Shown here: positions 16,280 through 25,375 of the stretch, in pieces
Position numbering within the stretch: the stretch's first letter is position 1
Layout: the number at the start of each line of letters is the position of its first letter
NCBI RefSeq assembly: GCF_000341085.1
Contig: NZ_ANBA01000020.1
Coordinates: forward strand, 184,949 to 248,948
From: Nocardiopsis ganjiahuensis DSM 45031
GTDB lineage: Bacteria > Actinomycetota > Actinomycetes > Streptosporangiales > Streptosporangiaceae
Length of the DNA stretch: 64,000 nt
Direction: 5' to 3'
Program-made: the position numbers and the translations under genes
The notes under the pieces: model-generated
What the model was told of the DNA's origin: nothing
Seen by the model: only the letters and a program-made list of their open reading frames with translations
Databases searched by the model: none

Positions 16280-17503
16280 TCAGGGCCGGCCGGCCACCAG
16301 GGCGCCGTCCTTCCACACCGCCGCCACCTGGGGCACACCGGGCCGGTAGGCCAGGTAGAGGTGGTTGGGTGCGTCCAGCAGCGTGAGGTCGGCGCGGGCG
16401 CCCGGGGCCAGGTGGCCCACGTCGGTCCGGCGCAGCGCCAGGGCCCCGCCCCTGGTGGCCGACCACACGGCCTCGTCCGGGGTCAGCCCCATGTCGCGCA
16501 CGCCCACGGCGATGCAGAAGGCCAGGCTGGACGTGAAGCACGAACCCGGGTTGCAGTCGCTGGCCAGGGCCACGATCGCGCCGGCGTCCACGAGCGCCCG
16601 GGCGTTCGGGTAGGGCTGGCGGGTGGAGAAGTCCACGCCGGGCAGCAGCGTGGCGACCGTCGGTTCGGGGCGCTCGGCCGCCTGCGCGAGTGCGTCGACG
16701 TCCTCGGCCGTCAGGTAGGTGCAGTGGTCGACCGAGGCCGCCCCCAGCTCCACCGCCAACCGGACCCCGGGCCCCTCGCCCAGCTGGTTGCCGTGCACGC
16801 GGGGCAGCAGGCCACGCTCGATCCCGGCGGTGAGCACCCGGCGCGAGGCCTCCTCGTCGAAGGCGCCGCGCTCGCAGAACACGTCCACCCAGCGGGCGTA
16901 GGGGGCGCAGGCGTCGAGCATGGGCCCGGTGACCAGGTCCACGTAGCCGGCGGGGTCCTCGGCGTACTCGGGGGCGACCACGTGCGCGCCCAGGAAGGTG
17001 ACCTCGTCGGTGACCCGGGAGGCCACCTCCAGGGAGCGCCGCTCGTCCTCGACCGTGAGCCCGTACCCGGACTTCACCTCCAGGGTGGTGGTGCCCTGGG
17101 CGTGCGCCTCGCGGACGAACCGGCGGGCACCGTCGAGGAGTTCGGCGTCGGTGGCGGCGCGGGTCGCGGCCACCGTGGTGCGGATGCCGCCCGCGGAGTA
17201 GGGCTGTCCGCTCATCCGGGCGGCGAACTCGCGGCTGCGGTCACCGGCGAAGACGATGTGCGAGTGGCTGTCCACGAAACCGGGCAGCACACAGCGCCCG
17301 GCCGCGTCCACGCGCACGTCGGCGGCGGGCGCCTGCGCGCTCGGACCGGCCCAGGCCACCCGGCCGTCCTCGATCACGAGAGCCGCGTCGGTGATCTCCC
17401 CGAGCGGCCCCTCCCCCAGGGCGGGGTCGTTGGTGACCAGGGTGCCGATGGCGTCGACGAGGATCGTGCCGGGCACACCGGAAGTGGTTTCGGTCTCGGT
17501 CAA
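16280..17503 (-). CDS. hutI: Imidazolonepropionase
   Basis: The 407-residue amidohydrolase-superfamily enzyme converts imidazolonepropionate to N-formimidoyl-L-glutamate. Visible hallmarks are the metal-binding DSHSHIVFAGDRSREF (H-x-H), EVKSGYGLT, a VHGNQLGEG His, VDHCTYL and ASDCNPGSCFT. The start is a rare TTG (17503-17501) that overlaps the hutF stop as TTGA. AAGGAG lies inside the hutF end, four bases before the TTG, so coupled translation is clear. It is the last gene of the hut operon, directly before a hairpin terminator. Confidence 0.95.
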   Translation of the reverse strand: MTETETTSGVPGTILVDAIGTLVTNDPALGEGPLGEITDAALVIEDGRVAWAGPSAQAPAADVRVDAAGRCVLPGFVDSHSHIVFAGDRSREFAARMSGQPYSAGGIRTTVAATRAATDAELLDGARRFVREAHAQGTTTLEVKSGYGLTVEDERRSLEVASRVTDEVTFLGAHVVAPEYAEDPAGYVDLVTGPMLDACAPYARWVDVFCERGAFDEEASRRVLTAGIERGLLPRVHGNQLGEGPGVRLAVELGAASVDHCTYLTAEDVDALAQAAERPEPTVATLLPGVDFSTRQPYPNARALVDAGAIVALASDCNPGSCFTSSLAFCIAVGVRDMGLTPDEAVWSATRGGALALRRTDVGHLAPGARADLTLLDAPNHLYLAYRPGVPQVAAVWKDGALVAGRP

Positions 17504-18903
17504 AGCAGCTCCTTGATGGCGGCGTCGAGTTCGCGGGCGGTGTCGGGCAGCCGGGTGTGGACCCCGTCACGGACGGTCCACCGCCCGTCCACCATCACGT
17601 GGCGCACGTCGGCGGCGGTGGCGGCGAAGACCACGGCGTCGGTGGCGCGTTCGGGGTCGGCACCGGCCAGGCGCACGCTGTCCAGGGACACGTTGACCAG
17701 GTCGGCACGGGCGCCGGGGACCAGGCTTCCGGCGTCGTGCCAACCGAGCCCCGCGTGACCGTCGGCGGTGGCGGCGCGCAGCAGCGCCCCGCTGCCCAGG
17801 GTGCCCCGCCGGTGGGTGCGCAGGCGCTCGTGCAGCTCCACCGCCCGGGCCTCCTCGAACAGGTCCAGCTGGGCGTGCTGGTCGGTGCCCAGGCTCAGCG
17901 GGACCCGGTGCGGGACGGCCGCGAGGTCACCGGTGCGCGGCAGGCCGTCGGCGAGGTCGCGCTCGGTGGTCGGGCACAGGCACACGGCGGACCCGTGCGC
18001 GCGGACCGTGTCCACGTCGGCGTCGGTGAGGTGGGTGGCGTGCACCAGCGTGGTGCGTTCGGTGAGCGCTCCGGCCTCGGCCAGCACCCGCACGGGGGTG
18101 AGCCCGTGCGCGGCCAGGCAGGCGGCGTTCTCGGCCGGCTGCTCGGAGACGTGGACGTGCAGGGGCAGCTCCCCCGCGTCGGCGAACTCCGCCACCTCGG
18201 GCAGATCGGCCCTGGGGACCGCGCGCACCGAGTGCGCCGCGGCTCCGACGCGGGCGTGCGCACCGCTCGGGGTGAACGCGCTGACCCGTTCGGCCCAGGC
18301 GCCGACGGTACCGTCACCGAAGCGCAGCTGGGGCCCGGCCAGCGGCTGGTGGACGCCGTCCTCGCCGAGCCCGCCGGACAGGTAGCACACGTCCAGCAGG
18401 GTGATCCGGATCCCGGCGTCGGCAGCGGCCGCGACCAGCGCCTCACCCATGGCGTTGGGGTCGCTGTAGCGGTGGCCGCCGGGGCCGTGGTGAAGATAGT
18501 GGAACTCGCCCACACAGGCCACCCCGGCCAGGGCCATCTCCGCGTAGGCCGCCCGGGCCAGACGGAAGTAGGAGTCCGGGTCCAGGCGTTCGGCGGCCCG
18601 GTACATCACCTCGCGCCAGGTCCAGAAGGACCCGCCGGCGTGCCCCTCCCCGGTGTGCCCGTCGCCGCTGTGGGTCCGTCCGCGCAGCGCCCGGTGGAAG
18701 GCGTGCGAGTGGGCGTTGGCCAGTCCGGGCAGGGTGAGCCCGGGCAGGTGTTCGGCGTCGGCCGGAGCCTCGCCCCGACCGATCGAGGCCAGCCGTCCGG
18801 CGCCATCCACCTCCAGGACCACCCCGGCTTCGGGGCCCCCTCCCCCGAGCCAGGCCCACTCGCACCAGTACCGGCGGGACCCGGGCGACGGTTGCCCGTT
18901 CAC
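17500..18903 (-). CDS. hutF: Formimidoylglutamate deiminase
   Basis: The 467-residue amidohydrolase hydrolyses the formimidoyl group to give N-formyl-L-glutamate and ammonia. It shows NAHSHAFHRALRGRTH (H-x-H metal site), a HVSEQPAEN motif with the zinc-ligand His, VHATHLT, LCPTTERDL and SLGTDQHAQLDLFEE (catalytic Asp region), all typical of HutF. The start GTG 18903 has GGGAGGGG four bases upstream and overlaps the M20 gene stop by four bases (GTGA). A Gly-rich insertion (HSGDGHTGEGHAGG) lies near residue 80. Its presence means the organism uses the five-step histidine route via formylglutamate. Confidence 0.94.
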   Translation of the reverse strand: MNGQPSPGSRRYWCEWAWLGGGGPEAGVVLEVDGAGRLASIGRGEAPADAEHLPGLTLPGLANAHSHAFHRALRGRTHSGDGHTGEGHAGGSFWTWREVMYRAAERLDPDSYFRLARAAYAEMALAGVACVGEFHYLHHGPGGHRYSDPNAMGEALVAAAADAGIRITLLDVCYLSGGLGEDGVHQPLAGPQLRFGDGTVGAWAERVSAFTPSGAHARVGAAAHSVRAVPRADLPEVAEFADAGELPLHVHVSEQPAENAACLAAHGLTPVRVLAEAGALTERTTLVHATHLTDADVDTVRAHGSAVCLCPTTERDLADGLPRTGDLAAVPHRVPLSLGTDQHAQLDLFEEARAVELHERLRTHRRGTLGSGALLRAATADGHAGLGWHDAGSLVPGARADLVNVSLDSVRLAGADPERATDAVVFAATAADVRHVMVDGRWTVRDGVHTRLPDTARELDAAIKELL

Positions 18904-20138
18904 GAGACCCCTCCCGGAACGGCGAGCAGGTCCTGGAGGACGTCGGCCAGGGCCAGGACCCCGGCGTGGCTGTCCTCGGGGCGGGCCCACTCCTGCGGCG
19001 AGTGCGACACCCCGGTCGGGTTGCGCACGTACAGCATCGCCGTGGGCACGTGTGCGGAGAGCACTCCGGCGTCGTGCCCGGCGCCGGTGGGCAGGATCGG
19101 GACCGGCCCGGCGGACTCGGCCGCGCGGGCCCCCACGACCGCCGCCAGGCGGTCGCGCAGGTCGTGGGAGAACTCCACCAGCGGCGTGGTGGACTCGGCC
19201 GCCATGGTGTGGGCGACCCCGTGCTCGCGGGCGGTCCGCTCGGCAACCTCGCGCACGCCCTCCACCACCGCGCTCAGGGTGGCCTGGTCGGCGGCGCGGG
19301 CGTCCAGCCAGGCGCTGACCAGCGAGGGGATCGCGTTGGTGCCGTTGGGGGTGATCAGGCTCTTGGCCACGGTGGCCCGGGCGCCGTGCTGCTCGGCCAG
19401 GGCCCGGGCGGCCAGGATCGTGTGCGCGAACGGCAGCATGGGGTCGTTGCGGTCCTCCAGGCGGGTGGTGCCCGCGTGGTCGGCGCGGCCGGTGAAGTCC
19501 ATCCGCCACCGCCCGTGCGGCCAGATCGCACCGGCCACACCGACGGGATGGCCGGTGTCCTCCAGGGCCCGGCCCTGCTCCACGTGCAGTTCGACGAACA
19601 CGTCCAGCCGGGAGAGGAGTTCGGGGTCGGGTCCGACCCCTTCGGGGTCCAGGCCCGCGTCCGCCATGGCCCGCTCCCAGGTGACACCGGAGGCGTCGGT
19701 GAGGGCCCGGGCACGGGCGGGACCGATCTCCCCGGTGGTCAGGCGGCTGCCCAGGCAGGGCACCCCGAACCGGCCGCCCTCCTCCTCGACGAACACGCCC
19801 AGGACCAGCGGCCGCGCGGGCGTGAACCCGCGCTCGCGGAGTTCGTCCACGGCGGCCAGGGCACTGGCCACACCGAGCGGGCCGTCGAAGGCTCCGCCGT
19901 CGGGTACCGAGTCCAGGTGGGAGCCGGTGGCCACGGCCCCGGGGCCGGGCGTTCCCCACCAGGCCCACAGGTTGCCGTTGCGGTCGGTGCGCAGGTCCAG
20001 GCCGCGGGCGGCGGCCGCCTCGGTGAACCAGGCGCGGGCGTCGGTGTCGGCGCCCGCCCAGGTGTACCGGTGGTAGCCGCCGCTGTCCGCGGAGCGCCCG
20101 ACAGGGGCCAGATCGGCCCAGAGCCGGTCGAAACTCAC
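18900..20138 (-). CDS. M20-family amidohydrolase in the hut operon (probable N-formylglutamate deformylase)
   Basis: The 412-residue M20/allantoate-amidohydrolase family protein has the metal-site motifs GSHLDSVPDGGAFDGPLG, FVEEEGGRFGVPCLGS, VELHVEQGRALEDTG and PTGAGHDAG, plus a terminal GVSHSPQEW. It sits between hutU and hutF, overlapping hutF by 4 bases (start shared as GTGA) and hutU by 4. The route through HutF needs a final N-formylglutamate amidohydrolase, and no HutG-type gene is present, so this enzyme is the best candidate. This is inferred from position; family members are usually annotated as allantoate or N-carbamoyl hydrolases. Confidence 0.85.
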   Translation of the reverse strand: MSFDRLWADLAPVGRSADSGGYHRYTWAGADTDARAWFTEAAAARGLDLRTDRNGNLWAWWGTPGPGAVATGSHLDSVPDGGAFDGPLGVASALAAVDELRERGFTPARPLVLGVFVEEEGGRFGVPCLGSRLTTGEIGPARARALTDASGVTWERAMADAGLDPEGVGPDPELLSRLDVFVELHVEQGRALEDTGHPVGVAGAIWPHGRWRMDFTGRADHAGTTRLEDRNDPMLPFAHTILAARALAEQHGARATVAKSLITPNGTNAIPSLVSAWLDARAADQATLSAVVEGVREVAERTAREHGVAHTMAAESTTPLVEFSHDLRDRLAAVVGARAAESAGPVPILPTGAGHDAGVLSAHVPTAMLYVRNPTGVSHSPQEWARPEDSHAGVLALADVLQDLLAVPGGVS

Positions 20139-21793
20139 TCGCCCTCCTTCATGGGCACCCGGATGCCGTGGGCGTCGGCCACGCGCTCGGCCTCCTCGTA
20201 CCCGGCGTCAACGTGGCGGATGACGCCCATGGCGGGGTCGTTGGTCAGGACCCGGTCGAGCTTGGCTGCGGCCAGCTCGGTGCCGTCGGCGACACTGACC
20301 TGCCCGGCGTGGATGGAACGGCCCATGCCGACGCCGCCGCCGTGGTGGATGGACACCCAGGAGGCGCCGGAGGAGGTGTTGACCAGGGCGTTGAGCAGCG
20401 GCCAGTCGGCGATGGCGTCCGAGCCGTCCTTCATGCCCTCGGTCTCACGGTAGGGCGAGGCCACCGAACCGGTGTCCAGGTGGTCGCGGCCGATCGCCAG
20501 CGGGGCCGAGATCTCCCCGGAGGCCACCAGCTCGTTGAAGCGCTGCCCGGCGGCGGCGCGCTCGCCCTGGCCCAGCCAGCAGATACGGGCGGGCAGGCCC
20601 TGGAAGGCGACCCGCTCCTGGGCCATGCGGATCCACCGGGTCAGGTGGTCGTTGTCGGGGAACAGGTCGAGGACGGCCTGGTCGGTGCGGGCGATGTCGG
20701 CCGTGTCGCCGGACAGCGCGGCCCAGCGGAACGGGCCCTTGCCCTCGCAGAACAGGGGGCGGATGTAGGCGGGCACGAAGCCGGGGAAGTCGAAGGCCCG
20801 CGTGAACCCGCCCTCGCGTGCCTCGTCGCGGATGGAGTTGCCGTAGTCGAAGACCTCGGCGCCCGCGTCCAGGAAGCCGACCATCGCCTCCACGTGCGCG
20901 GCCATGGACTCGCGGGCCCGGACGGTGAACTCCTCGGGCTTGGCCGCGGCCAGGTCCTTCCAGTCCCCGAACGGCACACCCGACGGCAGGTAGGCGAGCG
21001 GGTCGTGAGCCGAGGTCTGGTCGGTGACGATGTCGATCGGCGCGCCGCGGGAGAGGAGTTCGGGGAAGACCTCGGCGGCGTTGCCCAGGACGCCGATGGA
21101 CAGCGGGCGGCGCTCGTCGCGGGCGCGCACGGCCAGCTCCAGGGCGTGGTCCAGGTTGTCGGCCCGCACGTCCAGGTAGCGGTGCTCGATACGGCGGTCG
21201 ATCCGGCTGCCGTCGCACTCGACCACGATCGCCACACCGTCGTTCATGGTGACGGCCAGCGGCTGGGCGCCGCCCATTCCGCCGAGCCCGGCGGTCAGGG
21301 TGATGGTCCCGGCCAGCGAACCCGCGAACTTCTTGGCGGCCACGGCGGCGAAGGTCTCGTAGGTGCCCTGCAGGATGCCCTGGGTCCCGATGTAGATCCA
21401 CGAACCCGCGGTCATCTGCCCGTACATGGTCAGGCCCTCGGCCTCCAGGCGGCGGAACTCGGGCCAGTTGGCCCAGTCCCCCACCAGGTTGCTGTTGGCC
21501 AGCAGCACACGCGGCGCCCACTCGTGGGTGCGCATGATCCCCACGGGCCTGCCGGACTGCACCAGGAGGGTCTCGTCGCCCTCCAGGTCGCGCAGGGAGG
21601 CGGTGATGCGGTCGAAGCTGCGCCAGTCCCGCGCCGCCTTGCCGGTGCCGCCGTAGACCACCAGTTCGTCGGGGTGCTCGGCGACCTCGGGGTCGAGGTT
21701 GTTGTGGAACATGCGCAGAGCCGCCTCCTGCTGCCAGCCCTTGGCCGACAGGGTGAGGCCGCGGGCGGCGCGGACGGGGCGTGCAGTGCTCAT
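20135..21793 (-). CDS. hutU: Urocanate hydratase
   Basis: This 552-residue protein is full length for urocanase, which uses tightly bound NAD+ to hydrate urocanate to 4-imidazolone-5-propionate. Recognisable segments are NNLDPEVAEHPDELVVYGGT, GKAARDW, YMTAGSWIYIGTQGI-like (TAGSWIYIGTQGILQGT), GLGGMGGAQPLAVTMN, VECD, DQTSAHDPL and the C-terminal GVGMGRSIHAGQV. It starts 24 bases after hutH and overlaps the M20 gene by four bases. Confidence 0.96.
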   Translation of the reverse strand: MSTARPVRAARGLTLSAKGWQQEAALRMFHNNLDPEVAEHPDELVVYGGTGKAARDWRSFDRITASLRDLEGDETLLVQSGRPVGIMRTHEWAPRVLLANSNLVGDWANWPEFRRLEAEGLTMYGQMTAGSWIYIGTQGILQGTYETFAAVAAKKFAGSLAGTITLTAGLGGMGGAQPLAVTMNDGVAIVVECDGSRIDRRIEHRYLDVRADNLDHALELAVRARDERRPLSIGVLGNAAEVFPELLSRGAPIDIVTDQTSAHDPLAYLPSGVPFGDWKDLAAAKPEEFTVRARESMAAHVEAMVGFLDAGAEVFDYGNSIRDEAREGGFTRAFDFPGFVPAYIRPLFCEGKGPFRWAALSGDTADIARTDQAVLDLFPDNDHLTRWIRMAQERVAFQGLPARICWLGQGERAAAGQRFNELVASGEISAPLAIGRDHLDTGSVASPYRETEGMKDGSDAIADWPLLNALVNTSSGASWVSIHHGGGVGMGRSIHAGQVSVADGTELAAAKLDRVLTNDPAMGVIRHVDAGYEEAERVADAHGIRVPMKEGE

Positions 21794-21817
21794 CGAAATC
21801 TCCTCGGAGGGCTGGGG

Positions 21818-23365
21818 CTAGGCGAGCGGGGTGACGGACTCGGCGGCCGCGACGATCGACCCGTCGGCGACCAGGGCGGCCACCTCCGCGATCTCGGGGG
21901 CCAGGTAGCGGTCGGGGCCGGGGCCGGCGACCTTCTCGCGCACGGCGCGCAGCACGGCGCCGGTGGCGGGCCCGGGCTCCAGCGGGGAGCGCAGGTCCAG
22001 GGCGCGGGCGGCGGTGAGCAGCTCCACGGCCAGCACGGTGGTGAGCCCGTCGACGGCGCGGCGCAGTTTGCGGGCGGCCGACCAGCCCATGGACACGTGG
22101 TCCTCCTGCATGGCCGAGCTGGGGATGGAGTCGACGCTGGCCGGCACGGCCAGGCGCTTGAGCTCGGAGACGATCGCGGCCTGGGTGTACTGGGCGATCA
22201 TGTGGCCCGAGTCCACCCCGGGGTCGTCGGCGAGGAAGGCCGGGAGCCCGTGGGAGCGGGAGACGTCGAGCATGCGGTCGGTGCGGCGCTCGGCGATCGA
22301 CGCGGTGTCGGCGACCGCGATGGCCAGGAAGTCCAGCACGTAGGCGACCGGCGCCCCGTGGAAGTTGCCGTTGGACTCCACACGGCCGTCGTCGAGCACC
22401 ACCGGGTTGTCGATGACGCTGTCCAGTTCGCGCCCGGCCACGAGCAGGGCGTGGGACAGGGTGTCACGGGCGGCCCCGGCGACCTGCGGAGCGCAGCGCA
22501 GCGAGTAGGCGTCCTGGACACGGTTGCAGTCCGGGCCGCGGTGGGAGGCGACGATCGGCGAGTCCGCGAGCATCGCGCGCAGGTTGGTGGCGGAGGCGGC
22601 CTGCCCCGGGTGCGGGCGCAGGTGCTGGAGCTCCTCGGCGAAGACCCGGTCGGTGCCGAGCAGGGCCTCGACGCTCATGGCGGCGGTGATGTCGGCGACC
22701 TTGAGCAGGCGCTCCAGGTCCACGCAGGCCATGGACAGCATGCCCAGCATGCCGTCGGTGCCGTTGATGAGGGCCAGCCCCTCCTTGGCTCCGAGCTCGA
22801 CGGGCCGGATGCCCGCCTCGGCCAGGGCCTCCCCAGCGTCCTTGAGCTCGCCGTCGGCGTCACGCACCCGCCCCTCGCCCATCAGGGCCAGGGCCACGTG
22901 GGACAGGGGCGCCAGGTCACCGGAGCAGCCCAGGCTGCCGTACTCGTGGACGATCGGGGTGATCCCGGCGTTGAGCAGGGCGGCCAGGGTCTCGACGGTG
23001 GCCACCTCGACCCCGGTGTTGCCCGAGGCCAGCGTGCGCAGACGCAGCAGCATCAGGGCGCGCACGACCTCGCGCTCCACCTCGGGGCCGGCCCCGGCGG
23101 CGTGCGAGCGGATGAGGGAGCGCTGGAGGCGGGCGCGCAGGTCGGGGGCGATGTGCCGGGTGGCCAGGGCGCCGAAACCGGTGCTGATCCCGTAGGCGGG
23201 GACCTCGCCCCGGGCGAGCGCCTCGACCTGTTCGCGGCCGTGGCGCACGGCCTTGCGGGTCTCCTCGCTGAGGATGACGTGGGCGCCGTCGCGGGCGACG
23301 GAGAGGACCTGGGCCGGGGTGAGCGGAGCACCGCCGACGGGCACGGAAGGAACTGCTGTGGACAT
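21818..23365 (-). CDS. hutH: Histidine ammonia-lyase
   Basis: The 515-residue enzyme deaminates histidine to urocanate. The MIO cofactor triad lies in GSLGCSGDLAPLSH, as Cys-Ser-Gly rather than the more common Ala-Ser-Gly; the modified serine is preserved. Other landmarks are YGISTGFGAL near residue 52, the EGLALINGTDGML segment, QDAYSLRC and QEDHVSMG. The start ATG 23365 has no strong Shine-Dalgarno. It is the first gene of the operon hutH-hutU-M20-hutF-hutI and diverges from an IclR gene 103 bases away. Confidence 0.95.
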   Translation of the reverse strand: MSTAVPSVPVGGAPLTPAQVLSVARDGAHVILSEETRKAVRHGREQVEALARGEVPAYGISTGFGALATRHIAPDLRARLQRSLIRSHAAGAGPEVEREVVRALMLLRLRTLASGNTGVEVATVETLAALLNAGITPIVHEYGSLGCSGDLAPLSHVALALMGEGRVRDADGELKDAGEALAEAGIRPVELGAKEGLALINGTDGMLGMLSMACVDLERLLKVADITAAMSVEALLGTDRVFAEELQHLRPHPGQAASATNLRAMLADSPIVASHRGPDCNRVQDAYSLRCAPQVAGAARDTLSHALLVAGRELDSVIDNPVVLDDGRVESNGNFHGAPVAYVLDFLAIAVADTASIAERRTDRMLDVSRSHGLPAFLADDPGVDSGHMIAQYTQAAIVSELKRLAVPASVDSIPSSAMQEDHVSMGWSAARKLRRAVDGLTTVLAVELLTAARALDLRSPLEPGPATGAVLRAVREKVAGPGPDRYLAPEIAEVAALVADGSIVAAAESVTPLA

Positions 23366-23417
23366 GCCCCCATTCGACCCTGTCCGCGACCCCGCCGGAA
23401 GTGCCAACACGTGGGTT

Positions 23418-23437
23418 CTGTCCGAAATACCAGACAG
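23418..23437. promoter_or_regulatory. Candidate IclR operator in the hutH-iclR gap
   Basis: CTGTC (23418-23422) and GACAG (23433-23437) form an inverted repeat with a 10-base spacer, in the 103-base gap between hutH and the divergent regulator. The position and size fit a site for the IclR protein that would control both genes. Only five base pairs per half-site are certain. Confidence 0.45.
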
Positions 23438-23468
23438 CCGCGCCCGGGCCCTGTGGGAGCATCGGGAC

Positions 23469-24242
23469 ATGAGTGTTGTTCCGGCGGCCACGCGCGCGCT
23501 GCGGCTGCTTCGTTTCCTGGCCTCGCGGCCCGGGCCCGTGTCGGCTTCGGCGATCGCCAACGGGCTCGGGCTGCCCCGGTCCAGCGTCTACCAGCTCCTC
23601 GAGGCGATGGCCGAGGAGGGGTTCGTGACCCACCTGCCCGAGGACCGGCGGTGGGGGCTGGGGGTGGCGGCCTTCGAGATCGGGTCGGCGTACCTGCGCC
23701 ACGACGGGATCGAGCGGTTGGCCCGCCCCCTGCTGCACCAGCTGACCGAGAGCACCGGGGCCACCGCGCACCTGGGAGTGCTGCACGGCGCGGACACCTT
23801 GTACCTGCTCAAGGAGCAGCCGCCGCACGCGCCCACGCTCATCACCGGGGTGGGGGTGCGCCTGCCCGCGCACCTGACCGCTTCGGGGCGGGCGATGCTG
23901 GCCCGGCTGCCGCGCGCCCAGGTGCGCGCCCTGTACCCGGACGCGGCGGCGTTCACCGACCGCACCGGTCGGGGGCCCGCCACCCCGGGGGAACTGCGCA
24001 CGCTGCTGACCGAGGAGCGCCAGCAGGGGTGGGCGATCGAGAGCGGCCAGGTCACCGAGGGCTTCGTCTCGGTGGCGGCGGCCGCGTCGGACCACAACGG
24101 GCGCCCCGCGGCGGCGATCAGCCTGACCGTGCCCAGCGCACGGCCGGTCACCCCGCAGGCGCTGGCCGCGCGGGTGCGCGACGCGGCCGACGAGCTCACG
24201 CGCAGGCTCAACGGCCGGCCCGGCCCGCCCCCGCAGCCGTAG
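23469..24242 (+). CDS. IclR-family transcriptional regulator, probable hut regulator
   Basis: The 257-residue protein starts at ATG 23469. The N-terminal winged helix spans residues 5-65 (ATRALRLLRFLASRPGPVSA, ANGLGLPRSSVYQLLEAMAE). The C-terminal IclR effector domain spans about 75-250 (GATAHLGVLHGADTLYLLKE, GVRLPAHLTASGRAMLARL, GWAIESGQVTEGFVSVAAAA). It is divergent from hutH and is therefore likely to control histidine utilisation, with urocanate or histidine as effector; that assignment is from context. Confidence 0.88.
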   Translation: MSVVPAATRALRLLRFLASRPGPVSASAIANGLGLPRSSVYQLLEAMAEEGFVTHLPEDRRWGLGVAAFEIGSAYLRHDGIERLARPLLHQLTESTGATAHLGVLHGADTLYLLKEQPPHAPTLITGVGVRLPAHLTASGRAMLARLPRAQVRALYPDAAAFTDRTGRGPATPGELRTLLTEERQQGWAIESGQVTEGFVSVAAAASDHNGRPAAAISLTVPSARPVTPQALAARVRDAADELTRRLNGRPGPPPQP

Positions 24243-24284
24243 GCCCCGGCGGGTCCCGGAGCAGGTGGGCCCGGAGGCGTCCGG

Positions 24285-24980
24285 TCAGCGGTGGCGTGAG
24301 CGCAGCGGCCGGGTCCGCTCCACGACGGAGGGCAGGGGCGCGGTGCGCTCCACCATCTTGAGGATGTGTTCCTTGCGGTCGCGCGGCACCTGCACGTAGA
24401 ACTGCGTGGCGGCGTCGGGGTCGACCTCCAGGTCGAGGCTCTCGGGGGTCTCCGCCCAACTGGGGAGTTCGGGGTCGGTGCGGTGGGTGTCCAGCGCGAA
24501 CTCGATGAAGTAGGCGACCCTGCGGGTACCGATGTGCAGTTCGCGGATACGGCGGATCTCCGGCCAGGCGATGAAGGTGCCCTCACCGGAGAACCACCAC
24601 TTGCGCTCCTGGAGCACGGTGATGCCGTCGCTGTCCGCGCTGATCCCCTGGCGGGTGATGCGCTGCGGCAGGCCCCGCACGAGGAAGACGTTGCTGCCGG
24701 GGCCGATGAAGAACATGACCAGGGCGGCGAACGCCCACAGCGTGACGGAGCTGACCGTGGTCTCCTCGCGCAGCACGTGCCAGAGCATGGAGCCCACCAC
24801 GACCAGGAACCCCAGAGTGAGGGCACCGGAGAAGTAGGCCGCGGTCATCCACATACGCGCGTTGGGGCCGCGCAGGCTGACGTAGCGGCGCAGGTGGGAC
24901 ACGCTCGCGGGTGGCTGGGACAGGTCCGAGGGGACGCCCCGTGAGCCAGGGGAGGCGTCCGGTTGTTCGGGGGAGGCCAT
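24285..24980 (-). CDS. Membrane protein with two helices and a PH-like domain, unknown function
   Basis: The 231-residue product has a Pro/Ser-rich N-terminus (1-30). Two membrane segments follow, at about 47-67 (SGALTLGFLVVVGSMLWHVL) and 78-98 (TLWAFAALVMFFIGPG). A C-terminal soluble domain of about 110 residues resembles bacterial PH-like folds (GISADSDGITVLQERKWWFS, FIAWPEIRRIREL). The final residues are basic (RPLRSRHR). Convergent with the IclR gene, 42 bases apart. No named family is recognised. Confidence 0.7.
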   Translation of the reverse strand: MASPEQPDASPGSRGVPSDLSQPPASVSHLRRYVSLRGPNARMWMTAAYFSGALTLGFLVVVGSMLWHVLREETTVSSVTLWAFAALVMFFIGPGSNVFLVRGLPQRITRQGISADSDGITVLQERKWWFSGEGTFIAWPEIRRIRELHIGTRRVAYFIEFALDTHRTDPELPSWAETPESLDLEVDPDAATQFYVQVPRDRKEHILKMVERTAPLPSVVERTRPLRSRHR

Positions 24981-25114
24981 ACCCCCATTCTTCCAAGGTT
25001 CCGAGGTGCTTGGTGCGGTGGCTCACCCCGCTTTGTCGTCTGTGTACGACCGTGTGCGGTCAATCCCGGCAAACACCTGATGTCCGACGCTCCCCGGCGC
25101 TACAGTCCTGTGCC

Positions 25115-25375
25115 ATGAGGCGGAGCACACGAGAGTACGAGACCGCGCTCCTGGTGGACGGGGAGGTCCTGGTCATCGAGGGGATCGTCTACCAGGGGCA
25201 GACGATGCTCGACGAGGAGGGGGAGGAGCGGTTCGCGCCGTTGGAGCGTTGGGCCAAGGGGGTCGCCGAGAGCCTGGGGACAGCCGTGACCTGGCAGGCC
25301 AGGGCCAAGAACGAACCCGAGGCGCGGGGCACCGCGCGGCCGGGTGGGGGTTTTCAGAACCGCCTGGCGCTCTGA
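25115..25375 (+). CDS. Small hypothetical protein
   Basis: This 86-residue soluble ORF starts at ATG 25115 (MRRSTREYETALLVDGEVLV). It is rich in acidic residues and contains LERWAKGVAESLGTAVTWQA, suggesting a small alpha/beta fold. Its 3' end overlaps the oppositely oriented zinc-ribbon ORF by 22 bases. No family recognised. Confidence 0.5.
   Translation: MRRSTREYETALLVDGEVLVIEGIVYQGQTMLDEEGEERFAPLERWAKGVAESLGTAVTWQARAKNEPEARGTARPGGGFQNRLAL

Noticed and set aside
20168..24361. A 1397-codon open frame on the plus strand across the hut region
   Set aside because: It is the antisense of hutU, hutH and neighbours. High GC leaves few stops in the complementary frames; its protein is Gly/Val/Arg/Asp-rich with no domain, whereas the minus strand carries clear hut enzymes.
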